Assembly: GCF_000787775.1 (NCBI RefSeq)
Contig: NZ_BBPM01000003.1
Location: forward strand, 205,740-269,558
Origin: Streptacidiphilus carbonis
GTDB taxonomy: Bacteria; Actinomycetota; Actinomycetes; Streptomycetales; Streptomycetaceae
Reading direction: 5' to 3'
Length of the DNA stretch: 63,819 nt
The number at the start of each line of letters is the position of its first letter. Within the stretch, counting starts at the first letter, position 1. The translations under genes were made by a program, and so were the position numbers. Shown here piece after piece: positions 16,578 to 25,231 of the stretch. The notes beneath the pieces are model-generated. The model was not told the origin of the DNA, made no database searches, and saw only the letters and a program-made list of their open reading frames with translations.

Positions 16578-17141
16578 CTAGACGGGGCGCTCGTACCGCA
16601 GCATCACCACGCCGTTCCCGAACGCCCTGGTCTCCACCAGCCGCAACGAGGCGAACACGTCGGAGTCCTGGAACAGCCGCTTGCCCCGCCCGATGAGCAC
16701 CGGATGCACGTAGATCCGGTACTCGTCGATCAGGTCGAGCTCCCGGAAGGCCCCCGCCAGGTCCGCGCCGCCGAGCACCAGGTCGCCGCCCGGCTGCGCC
16801 TTCAGGGCCAGCACCTGCTCGGCCACCACCTCCCGGACGACAGTGGTGTTCCAGTCGGCGTGCTCCAGGGTGCGCGAGTAGACGATCTTGGGCATGTCGC
16901 GCCAGATGCCGGCGAACTCGGCCACCTCCGACGACGCCTCCGGGGCGGCATCGGCGGTCGGCCAGAACCCGGCCATCAGTTCATAGGTGACCCGGCCGTC
17001 CAGGAACATGCCGGCCCGCCTGAGCGAGTCGTTGAAGTGCTGGTGCACCTCGGCGTCGACCCGGTGCCAGTCGATCTGCCGCTCCGGGCCCTCGATGAAT
17101 CCGTCGAGGGAGATCGAGAAGGTGAGCACGATCTTTCGCAT
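16578..17141 (-). CDS. Dihydrofolate reductase-family (RibD C-terminal-like) protein
   Basis: A 187-residue protein starting MRKIVLTFSISLDGFIEGP, the usual first strand of actinomycete RibD_C/DHFR-like proteins. LDGRVTYELMAGFWP and MPKIVYSRTL follow, then the NADPH-binding GGDLVLGGADLAGAFRELDLIDEYRIYVHPVLIGRGKRLF. Substrate unknown; the family includes riboflavin-type reductases and many uncharacterised members. It starts 10 bp from the stop of the sortase gene on the same strand. Confidence 0.9.
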   Translation of the reverse strand: MRKIVLTFSISLDGFIEGPERQIDWHRVDAEVHQHFNDSLRRAGMFLDGRVTYELMAGFWPTADAAPEASSEVAEFAGIWRDMPKIVYSRTLEHADWNTTVVREVVAEQVLALKAQPGGDLVLGGADLAGAFRELDLIDEYRIYVHPVLIGRGKRLFQDSDVFASLRLVETRAFGNGVVMLRYERPV

Positions 17142-17150
17142 CCCACCAGC

Positions 17151-17825
17151 CTACGGCGAGGGGGCGGGGACGAGGTGGGCGAAGACCACGACATTGCCGA
17201 GGTAGCCGCTGGCCCGGGTGTAGCCGCCGCCGCAGGTGATCAGGCGCAGCTCGGGGTAGGGCGTCGGCCCGTAGACCTTGCGGTCCGGGAAGGACGTGCG
17301 GGAGTAGACGTCGATGCCGTCGACCCGGAACGTCGCGGTGCGCCGGTCCCGCCGCAGGATGCTCACGGTGTCGCCGCGGTGCAGCGAGCCCAGGCCGTAG
17401 AAGACCGACGGGCCGTGGGCGTTGTCGACATGGCCGGCGACGATCGCGGCGCCGGCGGCGCCCGGGGCGGTGCCGCCCGTGTACCAGCCGGCCAGGTTGC
17501 GCTGCCCGTCCGGCGGCGGCACCAGGTGGTGCTGCCCGTCCAACGTCAGTCCGGTCAGCGGTGCGTCCACGGAGATCGCCGGGATCCGGATCCGCAGCGG
17601 CACCGAGGCGGGCAGCGGCGCCGTCGGCGGGGCGTCGGCCCAGTCGGGGTGGGCGGCCAGGGCCTCCGCCGAGGTGGGTTGCGGCGGCGCCCCGCCCATC
17701 AGTCCGTGGTAGATCAGCGCCACCCCGAGGAGCATCACGGCGGCCAGTCTGGGGAACCCGGCCTTCCTCGCCCGTGGGGAGGCTGCCTCCGGGGAGGCAG
17801 CGGCCGGATCGTCAGGAGACCCCAT
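17151..17825 (-). CDS. Class E/F sortase
   Basis: A 224-residue sortase that joins surface proteins to peptidoglycan. A cytoplasmic tail, one membrane anchor (FPRLAAVMLLGVALIYHGLMG, near 27-46) and a Pro-rich stem precede the catalytic domain. The active-site His is in IVAGHVDN, the Cys in LRLITCGG, and a nearby Arg in YTRASGYLGN fits the third catalytic residue. ATG 17825 overlaps the end of the upstream surface-protein gene by 14 bp, so the two are likely co-translated and functionally linked. Confidence 0.88.
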   Translation of the reverse strand: MGSPDDPAAASPEAASPRARKAGFPRLAAVMLLGVALIYHGLMGGAPPQPTSAEALAAHPDWADAPPTAPLPASVPLRIRIPAISVDAPLTGLTLDGQHHLVPPPDGQRNLAGWYTGGTAPGAAGAAIVAGHVDNAHGPSVFYGLGSLHRGDTVSILRRDRRTATFRVDGIDVYSRTSFPDRKVYGPTPYPELRLITCGGGYTRASGYLGNVVVFAHLVPAPSP

Positions 17826-18393
17826 CCGCGCCGCCGCGCCCGCTCCGCCGCCGCCGCCACACCGCCGTCCCGCCCGCGCCGAGCACCAGCGCGGCACCGG
17901 CGGCGATCTGGGCCGGGCTGGCCGAGTAGGTGCTGCCGCCGACCCCGGTCCGCACCGGGCCGACGACGCCCTCGCGCTCCCGGCGCGGACGCTCGGACTC
18001 CCGCGCGTCGTCGCCGCGGACCACCGTCAGCGTGGTCACGAACCCCGAGGACCGGGCGTCGTCGGGCTGGCACGAGCCGGCGACCGAGTAGGTGCCGGGC
18101 TTGACCGAGGTGCGGATGGTGGCGGCCGCGGAGAAGTGGCCCAGCACGCCGGCCACCGGGTGCAGCGGCACGGTGGAGCTGAAGGCCTGCGAGGAGACTC
18201 CCGAGGGCCGCGGGGTGTCGTAGGCGGAGCAGTCGACGTCGATCGACACCGTCCGCCCCGGCTCCAGCCGGGTCGGCGACAGCGCGATCGTCGCCGCGCT
18301 GCCGCCGCTGGAGGCCACCGCCACGGGCGCGCCCAGTCCGACCGCGCAGACGACGGCCGCCCCTATGGTGGCCAACGGTTGCATTCGCATCAT
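17812..18393 (-). CDS. Secreted, C-terminally membrane-anchored surface protein (putative sortase partner)
   Basis: The start at ATG 18393 is supported by GGAGG six bases upstream; the open frame continues further up without support. The 193 residues begin with a signal peptide (MMRMQPLATIGAAVVCAVGLGAPVAVA). An Ig-like beta domain with two cysteines (VDCSAYD, GSCQPDD) follows, then a charged linker. The C-terminus is a membrane segment (AQIAAGAALVLGAGGTAVW) followed by RRRR. That is the shape of a sortase sorting signal, but no LPxTG or LAxTG is visible. It precedes the sortase in the same operon. Confidence 0.78.
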   Translation of the reverse strand: MMRMQPLATIGAAVVCAVGLGAPVAVASSGGSAATIALSPTRLEPGRTVSIDVDCSAYDTPRPSGVSSQAFSSTVPLHPVAGVLGHFSAAATIRTSVKPGTYSVAGSCQPDDARSSGFVTTLTVVRGDDARESERPRREREGVVGPVRTGVGGSTYSASPAQIAAGAALVLGAGGTAVWRRRRSGRGGADGVS

Positions 18394-18514
18394 TTTGAAC
18401 CTCCGCGCCGAGTGCGGACCACGGGCCCGAGGCCCGGGTGCGGGGGGACACACCAGGCGATCGACCGTGATCGTCACCGTGCGCGCACGAATGCTAACCC
18501 TCCGGTCACACTAT

Positions 18515-20890
18515 TCACCCGTTCGGCAGCCCCCAGCGCGGCGCCGGCGCGGTGGGCGGGACCGGGGCCACGGTGAGGTCGGGATCGGTGCCCACCGGCA
18601 GCACCAGCACCGACCGGCCCCGCTCCAGCGGGATCCGCAGGGTGCCGCCGCCGAGGTTCTGGTAGCTCACCGGCCTGCCGTCCTCGCCGCGCACCTCGAC
18701 CGCGTCGGAGGGGATGTCGGTGCGCAGCGTGAGCGGCGCGCCCGCCTCGCTGTGGACCCGGACCCAGCGGGTTGCGCCGCCGGTGCGGGAGGCACTGAGC
18801 AGGAAGGCGCCCTGGGTCCGGAACTGGTGCACCATCAGATCCGGCCAGCCGTCCGGCACCGCCGGGAACACCCGGACCACCTCGCCCCAGCTCTGGCAGA
18901 CCATGTCGTGCAGCGACTGGGCTGCCGACAGCGGGGTCTCGATGACCGGGCCGCTCTCCAGGTACATGGTGTTGGGCTTGACGTACTTGGCGAGCAGGTC
19001 GGCCAGGTAGCCGGCGGCCGCCGTGCCGTCCAGCATCTGCGCCGCGAACGAGGCCGCGCCGGTGTAGCTGTAGCCCTGGAGCGCGCCGGTGAAGCTGATC
19101 CAGTGGTCCACCGAGGTGCGGATCAGGTCGCGGTTCTCCGGCTGCTCCCAGTTGACCAGGTACAGCGGGTAGACCGAGAGCATGTGCGAGTAGTGCCGGT
19201 GCGACATCGCGAAGGGCTGGCCGGCGCCGATCATGAAGCCGTTGCCGTCGACCGGGTACGGAGTCAGCCGCCGCAGCACGTCCTGCCAGCGCGGCAGCAG
19301 CGGGTCGTCGACGCCCAGCAGCCGGGCCGAGTCGATCAGCGTGCCGCAGCCCCAGCGGATCAGTGCCAGGTCGTAGTTGGTGTCCGGGGTGTCCACGCCG
19401 TACTCGGGCGAGAAGGTCTTCGGCAGGTGGTAGCGGCCGTCCGCGCCGAGCGCCAGGAAGTGCAGGTAGTAGTTGACCGACTGGCGCAGCATCGGGAAGA
19501 CGACGTCGCGCAGCACCGACTCGTCCATGCTGTGCCGGTACCCCAGCCAGACGTTGTGGAGGGCCCAGGTGAGGTTGCCGACCTCGGGGGTGGGAGGGTC
19601 CTCCCCCGGCACCGAGACCGTGTAGGTGCCGGAGCCGTCGTCCACCCCGTGGGTGAGGGTGATGTCCTGGCTGCGCGCCATGACCAGCGAGTCGGACCGG
19701 AACTGCGGCAGCACCTGGCCGCGGATGTTCTCCCGGTACTCCGACAGCGAGCGGGTCAGCGCGTCCAGCTCCGGGTGGTTGGAGCCGTTGATCAGCCAGT
19801 ACTCCAGCTGGACGTTGAGGTTCCACCAGCTGGCCGGCCAGGGCGTGGGTTCCAGCCACGGCCCGGTGGTGGCCATCACCGGGGAGTCCCGGCGGGAGGC
19901 GGAGGCGACCTTGTAGAGCTGTATCCAGTAGAAGGACTGCAGTCTGGCGTCCGGGATGGACAGGAACGAGCGCTGGTAGTAGCGGTTCCACCAGTGCCGG
20001 TGGTCCGCGGCGAGGGCGTCCAGCGGATGCGTGGAGGCGTCCCGGACCGTGCGCAGCGCGGCGTCGGTGTGGCCGTCGGCGGGGAAGGAGTGCGCGACGG
20101 CGGCGTAGAGGGTGCGGCTGCCGCCGCGGACGACCTCCTGCCAGGCGGTGGTGTGGCCGCCGCCGGCGGTGAGGGTCTGCACGGCGGCGTTCGCGGCGGC
20201 GCGGCCGGATCCGTGCACCGCGACGGTGGCCGGCGGATTGGCCGCGTAGCCGGCGGGCAGTGGCTTGAACTGGGCCCTGGGGCTGATCGCCCGCGCCGGG
20301 TGGAAGGTCCAGCCGAACCCGGACTCGCCCGGCCCGGGAGTGACCTGGACGGCCAGCACCCCGCGGGCGCTGTGGATCAGCGCACGCAGGGTGAGCACCC
20401 CGGCGGTGGTGGTCACCGTGCCGGAGAGCTCGGCGTTCCACAGGTCCAGCCGCCAGTCGACGCCGGTGACAGTCCCCACCGGATCCAGGGTGAAGTAGCC
20501 GATCGGCAGCCTGCCCAGACCGAAGAGCGATCCGAACTCGGGCCGGTGGTCCTGGACTTCGCTGTGCTGGACCATGAAGCGCACGGCGTTGGCGCCCGGT
20601 TCGGCGTAGATGCCGGAGCCCAGCCGGGAGTTGCCCAGGAACGGGCCCTCGTACCAGGTCCTGGGCATGCTCTGCCAGACCGGGTCGGAATCGGCCAGCA
20701 GCTCGCGCCAGGAGCTCTCCGGCGCATGGATCCCGCCCGGCACCGCGCCGTGGCCCCCACTCGCCGCACCCGCCGTACCGCCTTCCGCGGCGGCCCCGGG
20801 CGGCGCGGCCCCGGTCCCCGCGACGGCCAGACCGGCGGCCCCGGCCATGGCTCCCCCGAGAACTCCTCTGCGTGACAGCTCGCTGCTCAT
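18515..20890 (-). CDS. Tat-exported GH95-like glycoside hydrolase
   Basis: ATG 20890 is preceded by GGAGGGTGCC and gives a Tat signal (SSELSRRGVLGGAMAGAAGLAVAG). The mature protein (about 760 aa) has an N-terminal beta-sandwich (WYEGPFLGNSRLGSGIYAEPG) and a central helical barrel (WWNRYYQRSFLSIPDARLQSFYWIQLYK, ATTGPWLEPTPWPASWWNLNVQLEYW). A C-terminal beta domain follows. This layout fits GH95 and related alpha-L-fucosidases/galactosidases; exact activity is inferred. It is divergent from an alpha-galactosidase with shared palindromes between them, so the two enzymes probably attack one galactose/fucose-containing plant polymer. Confidence 0.75.
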   Translation of the reverse strand: MSSELSRRGVLGGAMAGAAGLAVAGTGAAPPGAAAEGGTAGAASGGHGAVPGGIHAPESSWRELLADSDPVWQSMPRTWYEGPFLGNSRLGSGIYAEPGANAVRFMVQHSEVQDHRPEFGSLFGLGRLPIGYFTLDPVGTVTGVDWRLDLWNAELSGTVTTTAGVLTLRALIHSARGVLAVQVTPGPGESGFGWTFHPARAISPRAQFKPLPAGYAANPPATVAVHGSGRAAANAAVQTLTAGGGHTTAWQEVVRGGSRTLYAAVAHSFPADGHTDAALRTVRDASTHPLDALAADHRHWWNRYYQRSFLSIPDARLQSFYWIQLYKVASASRRDSPVMATTGPWLEPTPWPASWWNLNVQLEYWLINGSNHPELDALTRSLSEYRENIRGQVLPQFRSDSLVMARSQDITLTHGVDDGSGTYTVSVPGEDPPTPEVGNLTWALHNVWLGYRHSMDESVLRDVVFPMLRQSVNYYLHFLALGADGRYHLPKTFSPEYGVDTPDTNYDLALIRWGCGTLIDSARLLGVDDPLLPRWQDVLRRLTPYPVDGNGFMIGAGQPFAMSHRHYSHMLSVYPLYLVNWEQPENRDLIRTSVDHWISFTGALQGYSYTGAASFAAQMLDGTAAAGYLADLLAKYVKPNTMYLESGPVIETPLSAAQSLHDMVCQSWGEVVRVFPAVPDGWPDLMVHQFRTQGAFLLSASRTGGATRWVRVHSEAGAPLTLRTDIPSDAVEVRGEDGRPVSYQNLGGGTLRIPLERGRSVLVLPVGTDPDLTVAPVPPTAPAPRWGLPNG

Positions 20891-20943
20891 GGCACCCTCC
20901 TGAACCAGACATCGGATCTCTCGGTGGGCGACGGTAGAAGGAA

Positions 20944-20960
20944 GTTGATGTGACGTCAAC
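20944..20960. promoter_or_regulatory. Palindrome 1 in the GH95/GH27 divergent promoter
   Basis: GTTGATG-TGA-CGTCAAC, a 7-3-7 inverted repeat with one mismatch, lies 54-70 bp from the GH95 start. A sister site is at 21013-21029. Confidence 0.6.
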
Positions 20961-21012
20961 AAGGCTGGGCATCAGCGCTGGTGAAAGCCGCATCACCATA
21001 TTCGACCCGTCA

Positions 21013-21029
21013 GGTGATGGAACATCAAC
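21013..21029. promoter_or_regulatory. Palindrome 2 in the GH95/GH27 divergent promoter
   Basis: GGTGATG-GAA-CATCAAC has the same 7-3-7 layout and the same half-site (GTTGATG/CATCAAC) as the site at 20944. The two centres are 69 bp apart. A shared repressor of both glycosidases is the simplest reading. Confidence 0.6.
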
Positions 21030-21142
21030 AATGGAAACCTCCGACCCGTGCATTGACCGGGCCGTCGGACGGCGCGTACAACGGTGTCTGCGGATTCACG
21101 GACCCAATCCCTGTTCATGTATATGACCTGAAGGAGTTCGCC

Positions 21143-22513
21143 GTGCGAGTCCCCACCCGTCTCGTTCTCGCCGCCGCCACCGCGCTGGCCCTCGCCGGAG
21201 GCACCGTCCAGGCGTCCGCCGCCGGCTCCCCGGCCACCCGCGGTCCGGACCTGTCGCTGATCCGCACCTCGCCCACCCCGCCGATGGGGTGGAGCAGTTG
21301 GAGCGCCATCCGCAGCCATCCGACCGAGGCGAACATCGAGGCCCAGGCCCTGGCGATGCATCAGAACCTGCAGCGCTACGGCTACGAGTACGTCAACATC
21401 GACGCCGGCTGGTCCGACCACCTGGACGCCTACGGCCGCTGGGCCTGGAACGCCACCGCCTTCCCGGACGGCATCCCGGCCGTCGCACAGTACGTCCACC
21501 GGCTCGGGCTGAAGTTCGGCATCTACCTCACCCCGGGCGTCCCCAAGGCGGCCTACGACGCCAACCTGCCGATCAAGGGCACCCCGTACCACCTGCAGGA
21601 CATCGCCGACCCGACCCAGCCCGGCAACACCCACAACGACTCCTACCGGATCGACTACGGCAAGCCGGGCGCCACGGCCTACATCCAGGGCTACGCGGAC
21701 CTGTTCGCCTCCTGGGGCGTGGACTACGTCAAGATGGACTTCGTCGGCCCCGGCGGCGGTCTGGTCCCCGGCGACCAGCGGCCCGACATGGAGGCCTGGC
21801 ACCAGGCGATCGTCAACACCCACCGCAGCATCCACCTGGAGCTGTCCAACTCGTTGAGCATCGCCGACATCGGCACCTGGAAGTCGACCAGCAACGGCTG
21901 GCGGATCGACGGCGACATCGAGTGCTACCACTGCACGACTCCCGGCCTGACCAGCTGGGCCCGGATGGCCGGCCGCTTCAAGGACGCGCCCGCCTGGGCC
22001 CGCTACGCCTCGCCGGGCGGCTGGAACGACCTGGACTCGCTGGAGGTGGGCAACGGCGCCGGCGACGGGCTCACCCCGGACGAGCGGCAGACCCAACTGA
22101 CGCTCTGGGCGGTGGAGAAGGCCCCGCTGCTGCTCGGCACCGACCTCACCCGGCTGGACCAAAACGACCTCGGGCTGCTCGGCAACCGGGAGGTCGTCGC
22201 CGTCGACCAGCACGACACCGCGGCCGCCGTCCCGCTCTCGCAGGCCACCGACCAGCAGGTCTGGTCCGCCCGCAACCACGACGGCAGCTACACCGTCGCC
22301 CTGTTCAACCTGGGCCCGGCGCCGGCCACCGTCGCCGCCTCCTGGTCCGACCTGGGCTTCGGCGGCAACGCCCTGGTGCGGGACCTCTGGGCGGGCCGCT
22401 TCACCGGCATCGAGGGCACCGGCGTCTCGGCCACGCTGCCCGCGCACGGCTCGGCGCTGTACCGGATCCAGCCGCTGGGCAGCGGCGGCCGGACGGCGCA
22501 GACCGCGGGCTGA
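21143..22513 (+). CDS. Secreted GH27 alpha-galactosidase-like enzyme
   Basis: GTG 21143 follows AAGGAG (21131-21136) and opens a signal peptide (RVPTRLVLAAATALALAGG, cleavage near ASA). The catalytic barrel starts at PPMGWSSWSAIRSH. YEYVNIDAGWSD, GLKFGIYLTPG, the nucleophile Asp in VDYVKMDFVG and the acid/base Asp in GWRIDGDIECYH are all in family order. SPGGWNDLDSLEVGNG and KAPLLLGTDL close the barrel, and a C-terminal antiparallel beta domain ends the protein. Length (456 aa) is close to a minimal GH27 enzyme without a binding module. Confidence 0.9.
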   Translation: MRVPTRLVLAAATALALAGGTVQASAAGSPATRGPDLSLIRTSPTPPMGWSSWSAIRSHPTEANIEAQALAMHQNLQRYGYEYVNIDAGWSDHLDAYGRWAWNATAFPDGIPAVAQYVHRLGLKFGIYLTPGVPKAAYDANLPIKGTPYHLQDIADPTQPGNTHNDSYRIDYGKPGATAYIQGYADLFASWGVDYVKMDFVGPGGGLVPGDQRPDMEAWHQAIVNTHRSIHLELSNSLSIADIGTWKSTSNGWRIDGDIECYHCTTPGLTSWARMAGRFKDAPAWARYASPGGWNDLDSLEVGNGAGDGLTPDERQTQLTLWAVEKAPLLLGTDLTRLDQNDLGLLGNREVVAVDQHDTAAAVPLSQATDQQVWSARNHDGSYTVALFNLGPAPATVAASWSDLGFGGNALVRDLWAGRFTGIEGTGVSATLPAHGSALYRIQPLGSGGRTAQTAG

Positions 22514-22552
22514 GCCCCCGTTCCCGCCGCACCCGTCCTGCCGCACCCGCTG

Positions 22553-23170
22553 CTACAGCCAGCCCCGTTCACGGGCGATGCGCACCGCGGTGTGGCGGTT
22601 GTCGGCGGACAGCTTGGCGGTGGCGGAGGACAGGTAGTTGCGGACGGTGCCCGGGGAGAGCGAGGCCCGTCGGGCCACGTCGCCGATCGGGGCGCCGTCC
22701 GCGGCCAGCTCCAGCACCTCCGCCTCGCGCGCGGTCAGCGGCGAGTCGCCGGCGCTGATCGCGTCGGCCGCCAACTCCGGGTCCACGTACCGCCCGCCGG
22801 CGTGCACGCTGCGGATGATCACCGCCAGCCGCTGGGCCGACACCGTCTTGGGAACGAAGCCGCGCACCCCGGCGGCCAGCGCCCGCTTGAGGTGGCCGGG
22901 CCTGCCGTGGCTGGTGACGATCATCGTGCGGCAGTCCGGCAGGACGGTGCGCAGCTCGGCGGCCACGGCCACCCCGTCCACCCCGCCGGGCATCTGCAGG
23001 TCCAGCACCGCCACGTCCGGCCGGTGCGCCCTGGCCATCGCCAGCGCCTCGGCGCCGCTCGCGGCCTGCGCCACCACCCGCAGGTCGTCCTCGTAGGAGA
23101 GCAGTGCGGCGACCGCGCCCCGGATCAGATGCTCGTCGTCGGCCAGCAGCACCCGGATCGGCCCGCTCAT
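22553..23170 (-). CDS. NarL/FixJ-family response regulator
   Basis: A 205-residue response regulator. The receiver domain (1-120) has the acidic pair in LLADDEH, phospho-acceptor Asp57 in VLDLQMPGG, the Thr/Ser switch in TMIVTSHG and Lys in FVPKTV. The C-terminal LuxR HTH (about 142-205) reads LTAREAEVLELAADGAPIGDVARRASLSPGTVRNYLS. Its start overlaps the stop of the histidine kinase gene (ATGA), so the pair is co-translated. Likely target is the adjacent ABC-2 exporter operon. Confidence 0.93.
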   Translation of the reverse strand: MSGPIRVLLADDEHLIRGAVAALLSYEDDLRVVAQAASGAEALAMARAHRPDVAVLDLQMPGGVDGVAVAAELRTVLPDCRTMIVTSHGRPGHLKRALAAGVRGFVPKTVSAQRLAVIIRSVHAGGRYVDPELAADAISAGDSPLTAREAEVLELAADGAPIGDVARRASLSPGTVRNYLSSATAKLSADNRHTAVRIARERGWL

Positions 23171-24441
23171 ACGGCCGCTCCCCGGGGGTCCGCCGCGACC
23201 AGGGCGCCGTCCGTTCCCTCCGCGGTCGACGGAGGTCCGGGCAACGGGACCCGGGCCGTCAGCCGGAAGACCCCGGACCGCACCTCGGTGTCCAGGCTGC
23301 CGCCCAGCGCCGCCAGGCGTTCGGCCAGCCCCGCCAGGCCCGTCCCGGCCCCGGTGCCCGCGGCGGTACCCGCCGCCTCCGGCACCCCGTCGTTGTCGAC
23401 CGAGAGCACCGCCGAGGCGTCCGCCGTCAGCCGGATGGTGCAGCTGCGCGCCTCGCTGTGGCGCAGCACATTGGTGGTCGCCTCGCGCACCACCCAGCCC
23501 AGGGCGGCCTGGACCTGGGCCGGCAGGCCGCCCCCGCCGTCGCCGTGCGCCTGCCCGTCGATGCCGGCCGCGCGCAGCACCGACAGCGCCCCGGCCAGTT
23601 CCACCGCCAGATCGGCGCCCCGGTAGCCGCGCACCACCTCGCGCACCTCGCGCTGCGACTCGCGGGCGATCCGCTGCACCTCGGTCATCTGCTCCACCGC
23701 GTCGGGATCGCCGTGGCGGGCCAGTTGCACCGCCAGCTCGCTCTTGAGCGCGATCACCGCCAGGTTCCGCCCCATCACGTCGTGCAGATCGCGGCCGAAC
23801 CGCAGGCGTTCCTCGGCAACGGCCAGCTGCGCCTGCGCCTCACGGGCGGCGTCCAACTCCCAGACCACGCTGACCAGCCACAACGAGCAGCCGCTGGTGA
23901 AGACCATGGAGGCACCGGTGATCAGCACCGCGAGGGTGAGCGCCGTGCAGGACGAGAGGTCCAGGCCGAGCAGCACCGCCGCCAGGGCGGTGCCGGCCAC
24001 CGCGCCCAGCAGCCAGGACAGCATCCCGCGGATCCCCCGCACGCCCAGGACGGCCGCGCCCAGGCCGAAGGCGAGCAGCCCCACCGCGACCACCGCCGAC
24101 TGGCTCCCGTCCGGGATAGCCCCGGCCCGGTGCCCCATCGCCGCGGCCAGTGCCCCTCCCGCCGACAGCGCGACGACAGCGGCGAGCAGCCGGACCGGGC
24201 GCTCGCGCCGGGACAGGATCCAGTCGAGCCCCCGCGCCGACAGCAGCGCGCACAGCGCCGCGTGCACCAGCACCAGGGCGCTCAGCACGACCTTCACCCC
24301 GGCCGGCCCGTGCGCCTGGACCATCGGGCCGAGCAGGGCCGAGAGCTCGATCAGCGCGAAGAGGTGGAACGAGGAGCGGGTGTAGAGCTCGATCCGAGCC
24401 GGATCGCTGCGCCGGTCCCACCAGCCCGTCAGCCTGGCCAT
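23167..24441 (-). CDS. Sensor histidine kinase, HisKA_3 (NarL partner) type
   Basis: The start at ATG 24441 (MARLTGWW) has GGAGAC upstream and begins just before the membrane region. Residues about 25-190 hold five to six membrane helices with little extracytoplasmic sequence, which suggests sensing within the membrane. The HisKA_3 box is FGRDLHDVMGRNLAVIALKSELA with the phospho-histidine. The HATPase domain has REATTNVLRHSEA (N box) and GTGLAGLAERLAALGG (G box). It sits between the ABC-2 permease and the response regulator on one strand, the typical DesK-like actinomycete layout. Confidence 0.92.
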   Translation of the reverse strand: MARLTGWWDRRSDPARIELYTRSSFHLFALIELSALLGPMVQAHGPAGVKVVLSALVLVHAALCALLSARGLDWILSRRERPVRLLAAVVALSAGGALAAAMGHRAGAIPDGSQSAVVAVGLLAFGLGAAVLGVRGIRGMLSWLLGAVAGTALAAVLLGLDLSSCTALTLAVLITGASMVFTSGCSLWLVSVVWELDAAREAQAQLAVAEERLRFGRDLHDVMGRNLAVIALKSELAVQLARHGDPDAVEQMTEVQRIARESQREVREVVRGYRGADLAVELAGALSVLRAAGIDGQAHGDGGGGLPAQVQAALGWVVREATTNVLRHSEARSCTIRLTADASAVLSVDNDGVPEAAGTAAGTGAGTGLAGLAERLAALGGSLDTEVRSGVFRLTARVPLPGPPSTAEGTDGALVAADPRGAAV

Positions 24442-24451
24442 CCGTCTCCTC

Positions 24452-25231
24452 CTAGCGGCGCGGTTCCCAGCGGAACCACCGGTGTACAGCAAACACGGCC
24501 AGCAGCGTCCAGGCCAGCACCGCGCCCAGCTCGCGGACCAGTTCGGCGGCCGACGGGGTCCCTCCGAGCCAGCCGGCCCGGACCAGGTCCAGCACCGGGG
24601 TCAGCGGCAGCCATCGGCACACCTCCCCGAGCGGGAACGGCATGGACGACAGCGGCAGCAGCAGCCCCGAGCCGAGGGCGGACACCACCAGCAGCGGCGT
24701 GGTGGTGAGCTGGGCGAGCTCCACACTCCGGGTGATCACGGTGGACAGCGCCGCCAGCGCGGCCATCAGCACCACCCCCAGCGCCACCGCGACCAGCAGC
24801 AGCTCGGGGCGGCGCGGCAGCGGCAGGTGCAGCAGCGCCGTCCCGGCCGCGACCAGCGCCAGGCACTGGGCCACCGCCACCGCCGCGGCGGGCAGCGCGG
24901 TACCGGCCAGGATCTCCAGGTCGGTCGGCTCGCCGGTGCGCAGCCGCTTGAGCACCAGGGTCTCGCGGCGCGCCACATAGGCGGCGACCAGGTTGTAGTA
25001 GACGACGAACAGCAGGATGAAGCCGATGCCGCTGCTCACCAGCAACTCGTCGGCGTCAGCGGTCGCGGCCGCCCCGCCGGGGGCGAGTCCGCGCATGGCC
25101 GGGCGCCAGGCCGCGACCATCAGGGCCGGCAGCAGCAGGGCCGTGGCCAGCGCGGTGCGGTTGCGCAGCAGCAGCGTCGCCTCGGCCCGGCCCAGGGCCG
25201 CCAGTCTGCCTCGGGCCGGGGTCGCGGTCAT
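24452..25231 (-). CDS. ABC-2 type transporter permease
   Basis: A 259-residue permease with six predicted helices. After a cytoplasmic start, helices lie near 25-45, 68-90, 112-140, 145-170, 177-200 and 228-250, and the LKRLRTGEPTDLEILAG loop is the coupling segment of DrrB-like proteins. Its start overlaps the upstream ATPase stop (ATGA), and the histidine kinase follows after 10 bp. The exporter is probably controlled by the two-component system encoded behind it. Confidence 0.88.
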   Translation of the reverse strand: MTATPARGRLAALGRAEATLLLRNRTALATALLLPALMVAAWRPAMRGLAPGGAAATADADELLVSSGIGFILLFVVYYNLVAAYVARRETLVLKRLRTGEPTDLEILAGTALPAAAVAVAQCLALVAAGTALLHLPLPRRPELLLVAVALGVVLMAALAALSTVITRSVELAQLTTTPLLVVSALGSGLLLPLSSMPFPLGEVCRWLPLTPVLDLVRAGWLGGTPSAAELVRELGAVLAWTLLAVFAVHRWFRWEPRR

